Assembly: GCA_015494435.1 (NCBI GenBank)
Contig: WGBH01000393.1
Span: 1 to 9,544 of the forward strand
Length of the DNA: 9,544 nucleotides
Direction of reading: 5' to 3'
From: Thiotrichaceae bacterium
Lineage (GTDB): Bacteria; Pseudomonadota; Gammaproteobacteria; Thiotrichales; Thiotrichaceae
Made by a program: the position numbers and the translations under genes. The notes under the pieces were generated by a model. It made no database searches, had not been told where the DNA came from, and saw nothing but the letters and a program-made list of their open reading frames with translations. Of the stretch, positions 5,710 through 9,544 are shown piece by piece; position 1 is the stretch's first letter, and each line of letters opens with the position of its first letter.

Positions 5710-6498
5710 TTATCGAGCTAATGCATTTTTGCTAAAATCACGTTTGCTCAAACCTGTTTTAAATTTATAATTAGACCAACGTAAAACAGTGCTTTTTCCT
5801 GTTAAATGATTTTGCATACTCATCACAGAAGGTCGCCAGTATTTACCTAAATATTGCTGATAACCCGATGAAGTCAACGTTTTCATCTTGGTCCCTTTAC
5901 GGTCGTAAAATTCAACTTTCACCAGACGATATTCTTTGGTATCAATCCAGCCAATCTGTTTGCTATAACCTGAATATTTATACGCAGGAGTACGCTCAGT
6001 TACATAGCATTTCCAACCTTTCCCGCAGGCTTCTTCACGCAAATATTTATAATGATATTTTTCAACCTCTTGAGAACCTAAATCTTCAAATGCAAATTCA
6101 CTACCCATAAAAGGGCCTGATTTATTACGTGAGTTAATACGTTTCACACGTTTTAAAGCAGGTAGATAAAGCCATTGATCGTCAGGTTTTAGACCATGTG
6201 AAAAGGTTAACATTGCTGTTCCTTTTACATCAGCAGGTGTATCAAATAAAGATAATGATTTATCTCCATCGCCTATACCTTCTAGTATTTTGCTGCGAAT
6301 TTTACGTGTACTGGTTTGACCAGCACGGTTTTTCAATGTCATGATCATATCGGCAGTGCTGTCGCCAAACCCTCTGTCATAGGCATCCGCTTCTTTTGCG
6401 ATACGCAGACCTTTTTGCTCTGCTGTTTCAGCCATTGCACTGACAGCAAAGATACTAAGTAGGATTGGAACTGCAACTTTTGTTATTATTTTCATCAT
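5710..6498 (-). CDS. LolA-fold periplasmic protein (outer membrane lipoprotein-sorting protein family)
   Basis: A 262-residue exported protein: signal peptide 1-23 (MMKIITK, hydrophobic VAVPILLSIFAVSAMA, cleavage before ETAEQ), then the LolA-like domain I assign to the PF17131 type. Supporting blocks are GLRIAKEADAYDRGFGDSTA, RKIRSKILEG, a GDKSLSLFDTPADVKGTAML strand pair, DDQWLYLPALKRVKRI, a KSGPFMGSEFAFEDLG loop, and the C-terminal YKFKTGLSKRDFSKNAL. C158 and C164 are six residues apart and could form a disulfide. LolA-fold proteins cradle acyl chains; this subfamily is often encoded with MMPL-type RND pumps and is thought to ferry hydrophobic cargo across the periplasm. I start at the tandem ATGs at 6498/6495 rather than 6534, because AAGGA lies just upstream of them and the signal peptide then begins normally. 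It starts 22 bp after the RND gene stop, so co-transcription is very likely. Confidence 0.88.
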   Translation of the reverse strand: MMKIITKVAVPILLSIFAVSAMAETAEQKGLRIAKEADAYDRGFGDSTADMIMTLKNRAGQTSTRKIRSKILEGIGDGDKSLSLFDTPADVKGTAMLTFSHGLKPDDQWLYLPALKRVKRINSRNKSGPFMGSEFAFEDLGSQEVEKYHYKYLREEACGKGWKCYVTERTPAYKYSGYSKQIGWIDTKEYRLVKVEFYDRKGTKMKTLTSSGYQQYLGKYWRPSVMSMQNHLTGKSTVLRWSNYKFKTGLSKRDFSKNALAR

Positions 6499-6502
6499 TT
6501 TT

Positions 6503-6507
6503 TCCTT
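6503..6507 (-). promoter_or_regulatory. Ribosome-binding site that sets the start of the LolA-like gene
   Basis: AAGGA on the minus strand ends four bases before the ATG at 6498 and seven before the ATG at 6495. An upstream in-frame ATG at 6534 would place this site inside the coding region, overlap the RND gene by 14 bases and add a lysine-rich tail to the signal peptide, so it is unlikely to be used. Confidence 0.65.
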
Positions 6508-6520
6508 TTCTTTATTCAAT

Positions 6521-8827
6521 TTATTTATTTTCATTACTTAACCAGTTGTCTAATTTAATCAATAGTGGTGGCAATAAGAGAAAGTCCGCCATTAAGGCAA
6601 ACACGATCACAATTGAGGTTAATAATCCCATGCCTGCATTCAACTCAAAGGAGGAGGTGGATAAGACCATAAAACCAGCAACAAGTGCTAGAGAAGTGAC
6701 CCATAAGGCAACACCTACGGTTGAGAAGGCATAACGGACGGCATCTTCTGCACTTAAATTTTGTTCTCGTCGAGCGCGAATATATTTACTCAAGAAGTGA
6801 ATCGTATCATCTACTACAATCCCCAATGTCATTGCCGTGACCACCGATAAAGCAAGACCAATTTCACCATCTATAATTGCCCAAAAGCCAAATGCCATTC
6901 CTGCTGGGACTAAATTAGGGGCTAAACTTAGTAGCCCATAACGCACAGAACCTAGAGCAACAATCAAAATAATAGAGATAAGAATCAGTGCCACTGTTGT
7001 CCCTGTTAGCATACTGATAATATTTTTCATACCAATATGTGCAAACATAACCGTCGGGCTAGCACCGATACTTTTAATTAACGGAGTATTCGCTGACATC
7101 CAAGCATCGACACGTTTTTCAAACTCTAAGATATTCTGGGTTGAAATTGTTTTCATGGTGACACTTAAACGTGTACTTTTTTTATCAATATCAATCTGAT
7201 TATTAAGATCTAAACCGTAGGGTAATGACATTTCGTACAATAATAAATACTGCGCTGCTAATTCACGATTTTTAGGTAGACGATACCAGCTTTGATCATC
7301 ACCGTGCATATTACGATTCAGGCGTTTAAAGGTATCAGAAATCGTATTCACATGAATAACTTCAGGTTGTTGGCGCAACCATTCACTAAATTTTTCAATT
7401 TGTGCCAAAATTTCTGGTTCTGAAATAGCTCCTGGTTTTTTTGCATCTAAAGAGTAGTCAATGAAATAAACGCCTGTTAGATTTTTAACTACAAAATCAG
7501 TATCGGTACGAAATTGAATCCGATTATCAAAATAATCCACATAAATATCATTCAATGTATTCGTAGGGACTAAAGCGATCAGCACTAGCGCCAAAGTTGC
7601 CATACTCATTAATAATATTTTTTGCTTTGCAATCACCCATTCAGAAAAGGAAACCATAATGTTTTTCATTCTGCTTTCTTCATCTGTCTGTTTAACATTA
7701 GAAGGTAATAAAGTCGCTAATGCGGGCAATATAGTAATTGAGAACAAAAACGCCGCCGTCACCCCCATTGCGGCAATATTTCCTAAGTCTCTAAAAGGAG
7801 GTGCATCACTAAAATTAAGCGATAAAAAACCAATCGCGGTGGTAAGAGAGGTTAAAAAGATAGGACCAAAATTGATGCGTAAACTCTCAACCATTGCCGC
7901 TTTCTTTTCAATCCCGCTACGCATTTGTTGCATCCAAGTAGAAAGAAGATGCACACAATCAGCAACGCCCAGTGTCAAAATAATTACAGGCGAGGACATC
8001 ACAGGCGGAGACAACTGAATACCTGTCCAACCTGCCAAGCCCATTGCAGTGATAATTGAAAAGATAATCACCAGCATAGTCGCAATAATGCCATTAAAAC
8101 TACGCAATAATAAAAAGACCATTAACAATATCATTAAAAATGTCATTGGAATTAAATGTGACATATCGTATTGAGAGGCTTCTGCAAAGGCATTGTTCAT
8201 CATCACAATACCCGTCAGATACACAGCCAACTCTGGATAGGTTTTATTAATATACGCCTTTAATTCCCTAACATGCTTAACCACCTCAGGCACAATGGCA
8301 GTCATATCACTCTCAGGCGGTATTTCAATTACAATATTAACCGCTGCCATATCCGCTTTCTCTGAAACTTGACGATGTACTAATAACGGTTCATGAACAG
8401 CTATTTGTTTTATTTTTTCTAACTCTTTATCGCTAAGGTTTTTTGCATTTTCATACAAATTAGCCACTGACATATCATCACCAGCCGATTCGGTATGCTG
8501 ATAATTAGCTAATGAATCAACCCGTATAGAATACGGTGTTTTCCAAGCACGCTCTGTAATATCTTCAATCGCAGCCAATGTTTCACGCGTGAAAACCTTG
8601 CCATCTTTAGGTGCAAGACCAATTAATACATTGTCATTTTTAGTATAAGTATTTTGCAAATTTTCAAACGCTAATAAGCGCTCATCATCTTTATTAAAGA
8701 AGATTTTATAATCATTATTAAAGGTTAAATTTCTAGCACCTGTGGCTGCTAAAACAACGCCAATAAAAACTAGCAACAACACTTGCACTTGCCACTGGAG
8801 TAATGATTTTGCGTATTTTTCTATCAT
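6521..8827 (-). CDS. RND superfamily (MMPL-type) inner-membrane exporter
   Basis: A 768-residue transporter with the duplicated RND layout: TM1 (about 11-30), a large periplasmic domain (31-220), a five-helix bundle (223-375), then TM7 (403-421), a second periplasmic domain (422-600) and TM8-12 (604-757). Proton-relay acidic residues are visible at equivalent helices: D290 in LGVADCVHLL and D673/D674 in LGIVVDDTIHFL. Length and composition fit the COG1033 MMPL-like branch rather than the roughly 1,050-residue AcrB type, and no membrane-fusion protein or TolC gene is nearby. Such pumps use the proton gradient to extract lipids or other hydrophobic compounds. An AGGA ribosome-binding site (8838-8835) lies seven bases before the ATG. 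The gene follows tetR by 31 bp and is followed by the LolA-like gene 22 bp on, which suggests a pump-chaperone pair. It is not obviously HpnN, and I assign no symbol. Confidence 0.93.
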   Translation of the reverse strand: MIEKYAKSLLQWQVQVLLLVFIGVVLAATGARNLTFNNDYKIFFNKDDERLLAFENLQNTYTKNDNVLIGLAPKDGKVFTRETLAAIEDITERAWKTPYSIRVDSLANYQHTESAGDDMSVANLYENAKNLSDKELEKIKQIAVHEPLLVHRQVSEKADMAAVNIVIEIPPESDMTAIVPEVVKHVRELKAYINKTYPELAVYLTGIVMMNNAFAEASQYDMSHLIPMTFLMILLMVFLLLRSFNGIIATMLVIIFSIITAMGLAGWTGIQLSPPVMSSPVIILTLGVADCVHLLSTWMQQMRSGIEKKAAMVESLRINFGPIFLTSLTTAIGFLSLNFSDAPPFRDLGNIAAMGVTAAFLFSITILPALATLLPSNVKQTDEESRMKNIMVSFSEWVIAKQKILLMSMATLALVLIALVPTNTLNDIYVDYFDNRIQFRTDTDFVVKNLTGVYFIDYSLDAKKPGAISEPEILAQIEKFSEWLRQQPEVIHVNTISDTFKRLNRNMHGDDQSWYRLPKNRELAAQYLLLYEMSLPYGLDLNNQIDIDKKSTRLSVTMKTISTQNILEFEKRVDAWMSANTPLIKSIGASPTVMFAHIGMKNIISMLTGTTVALILISIILIVALGSVRYGLLSLAPNLVPAGMAFGFWAIIDGEIGLALSVVTAMTLGIVVDDTIHFLSKYIRARREQNLSAEDAVRYAFSTVGVALWVTSLALVAGFMVLSTSSFELNAGMGLLTSIVIVFALMADFLLLPPLLIKLDNWLSNENK

Positions 8828-8858
8828 TTTTATTTCCTAATATTTTTTGTAGCAATAA

Positions 8859-9524
8859 TTAATTTCGAAGTGTTTCCAACTGTTCAATCAGTCCATGCCC
8901 GCACTCTAATAGAATTTCCAAATCTTGGCTACTTTTTGCCAATCCGATACACCCTTCAAGTGTCGCAACAAATAAGATAGCTAAACGTTTTGCATCCGCA
9001 TTTTGAGACACATTATCCGCTGTTTTTCCACGCTCAATCGCAGCTTCTAACTCATCGCGCCATAAATCATAAATAGCCACAGTCCGTTGTCGAAACCCCT
9101 CATCAATCGGTGACATTTCTTGTGCTAGATTATTCACAGGGCAACCTAAACGTGCATCTTCCTGTGTCATTTTTTCACCTATTTTCAGTAGAATTTTCTG
9201 AATAGTCCTAATGGGATCCTGTGTTTTTTTTAGTGGCTCAATCCATACCTGCTGAAAAAAAGCTAAAATTATCTCATCCACCACCGCATAACCTAATTCT
9301 AATTTATTCGCAAAATGATGATACAACGCCCCCTTGCTAACCCCTGTATCTTTGAGAATTTTACTCAAACTTGCCGCTTGAAAACCTACTTTATGAATCT
9401 CATCAAAAGCGGCCTCCAATAATTTTTGGCGCGTCTCTTCACCACGCCCACTATGGCACTGACAAGGACCGCATTTCCATAAATGCCACCACGGATCACT
9501 ATTTTTCTTTCTTAAAATATTCAT
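8859..9524 (-). CDS. TetR/AcrR-family repressor with Trp/Cys-rich N-terminal extension
   Basis: A 221-residue regulator. The TetR DNA-binding domain starts near residue 29 (EETRQKLLEAAFDEIHKVG) and has the expected helix-turn-helix at about 51-74, including TGVSKGALYHHFANK. The ligand-binding domain carries ARLGCPVNNLAQEMSP and a later LEGCIGLAKSSQD segment, typical of the AcuR/YxaF-like branch of TetR proteins. The first 28 residues are unusual: after MNILRKKNSD come P-W-W-H-L-W and then K-C-G-P-C-Q-C-H, with C18, C21, C23 and H24 spaced like a metal or thiol site. I start at the ATG at 9524, which has GGAAG six bases upstream; an in-frame TTG at 9542 is possible but weaker. No in-frame start lies between the extension and the HTH, so the extension appears to be translated. 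It leads the minus-strand cluster and probably represses its own operon, but the promoter is outside the window. Confidence 0.92.
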   Translation of the reverse strand: MNILRKKNSDPWWHLWKCGPCQCHSGRGEETRQKLLEAAFDEIHKVGFQAASLSKILKDTGVSKGALYHHFANKLELGYAVVDEIILAFFQQVWIEPLKKTQDPIRTIQKILLKIGEKMTQEDARLGCPVNNLAQEMSPIDEGFRQRTVAIYDLWRDELEAAIERGKTADNVSQNADAKRLAILFVATLEGCIGLAKSSQDLEILLECGHGLIEQLETLRN

Positions 9525-9530
9525 ACTAGA

Positions 9531-9535
9531 CTTCC
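9531..9535 (-). promoter_or_regulatory. Ribosome-binding site of the tetR gene
   Basis: GGAAG on the minus strand lies six bases before the ATG at 9524, which supports that start over the TTG at 9542 near the window edge. Only a few bases upstream of the TTG are visible, so its own ribosome-binding site cannot be judged. Confidence 0.55.
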
Positions 9536-9544
9536 ATACCAATC

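Noticed and set aside
5868..6110. Plus-strand 80-codon open frame
   Set aside because: It lies wholly antisense within the LolA-like gene, whose protein has clear family features; the frame's translation has no recognisable domain.
6465..6734. Plus-strand 89-codon open frame across the LolA-like/RND junction
   Set aside because: It is antisense to a signal peptide and the C-terminus of the RND transporter, so its hydrophobic start is a mirror of those segments.
7659..8018. Plus-strand 119-codon open frame
   Set aside because: It is antisense to conserved transmembrane segments of the RND transporter; low-complexity shadow with no independent motif.

Overview
The window is AT-rich chromosomal DNA, most likely from a gammaproteobacterium. 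The strongest evidence is the overlapping pepA-holC pair (leucyl aminopeptidase and DNA polymerase III chi subunit), a common gammaproteobacterial arrangement. Several outer-membrane beta-barrels ending in aromatic residues confirm a Gram-negative envelope. I cannot name a genus from the sequence alone.

Layout. The left edge (1-154, minus strand) holds the first 51 codons of a MerR-type helix-turn-helix protein. It looks most like the DNA-binding head of an IS607-family serine recombinase, so an insertion sequence may lie just outside the window. Genes then run on the plus strand: a CPBP-family membrane protease (239-982), pepA (1069-2556), holC (2556-2990) and an unrecognised 91-residue protein (3009-3284). 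At 3268-3327 a perfect threefold 20-bp tandem repeat covers the convergence point between the two strands.

From 9524 down to 3321 everything is on the minus strand, in transcription order: a TetR/AcrR regulator with an unusual Trp/Cys-rich N-terminal extension, an RND/MMPL-type inner-membrane exporter, a periplasmic LolA-fold protein, a 131-bp gap with a candidate operator, a small outer-membrane beta-barrel, an ICMT/PEMT-like integral membrane methyltransferase, and a larger outer-membrane barrel. The last two overlap as ATGA.

Working model (inference). The six minus-strand genes form a regulated envelope system. The RND pump would move a hydrophobic or lipid-like substrate out of the inner membrane, the LolA-like protein would carry it across the periplasm, and one or both barrels would accept it at the outer membrane. 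The membrane methyltransferase may modify a lipid or hydrophobic cargo. The TetR protein would sense a ligand and control at least its own transcript. The plus-strand genes are mostly housekeeping. The window contains no rRNA, tRNA or CRISPR array that I can recognise, and no gene-free stretch longer than 300 bases.
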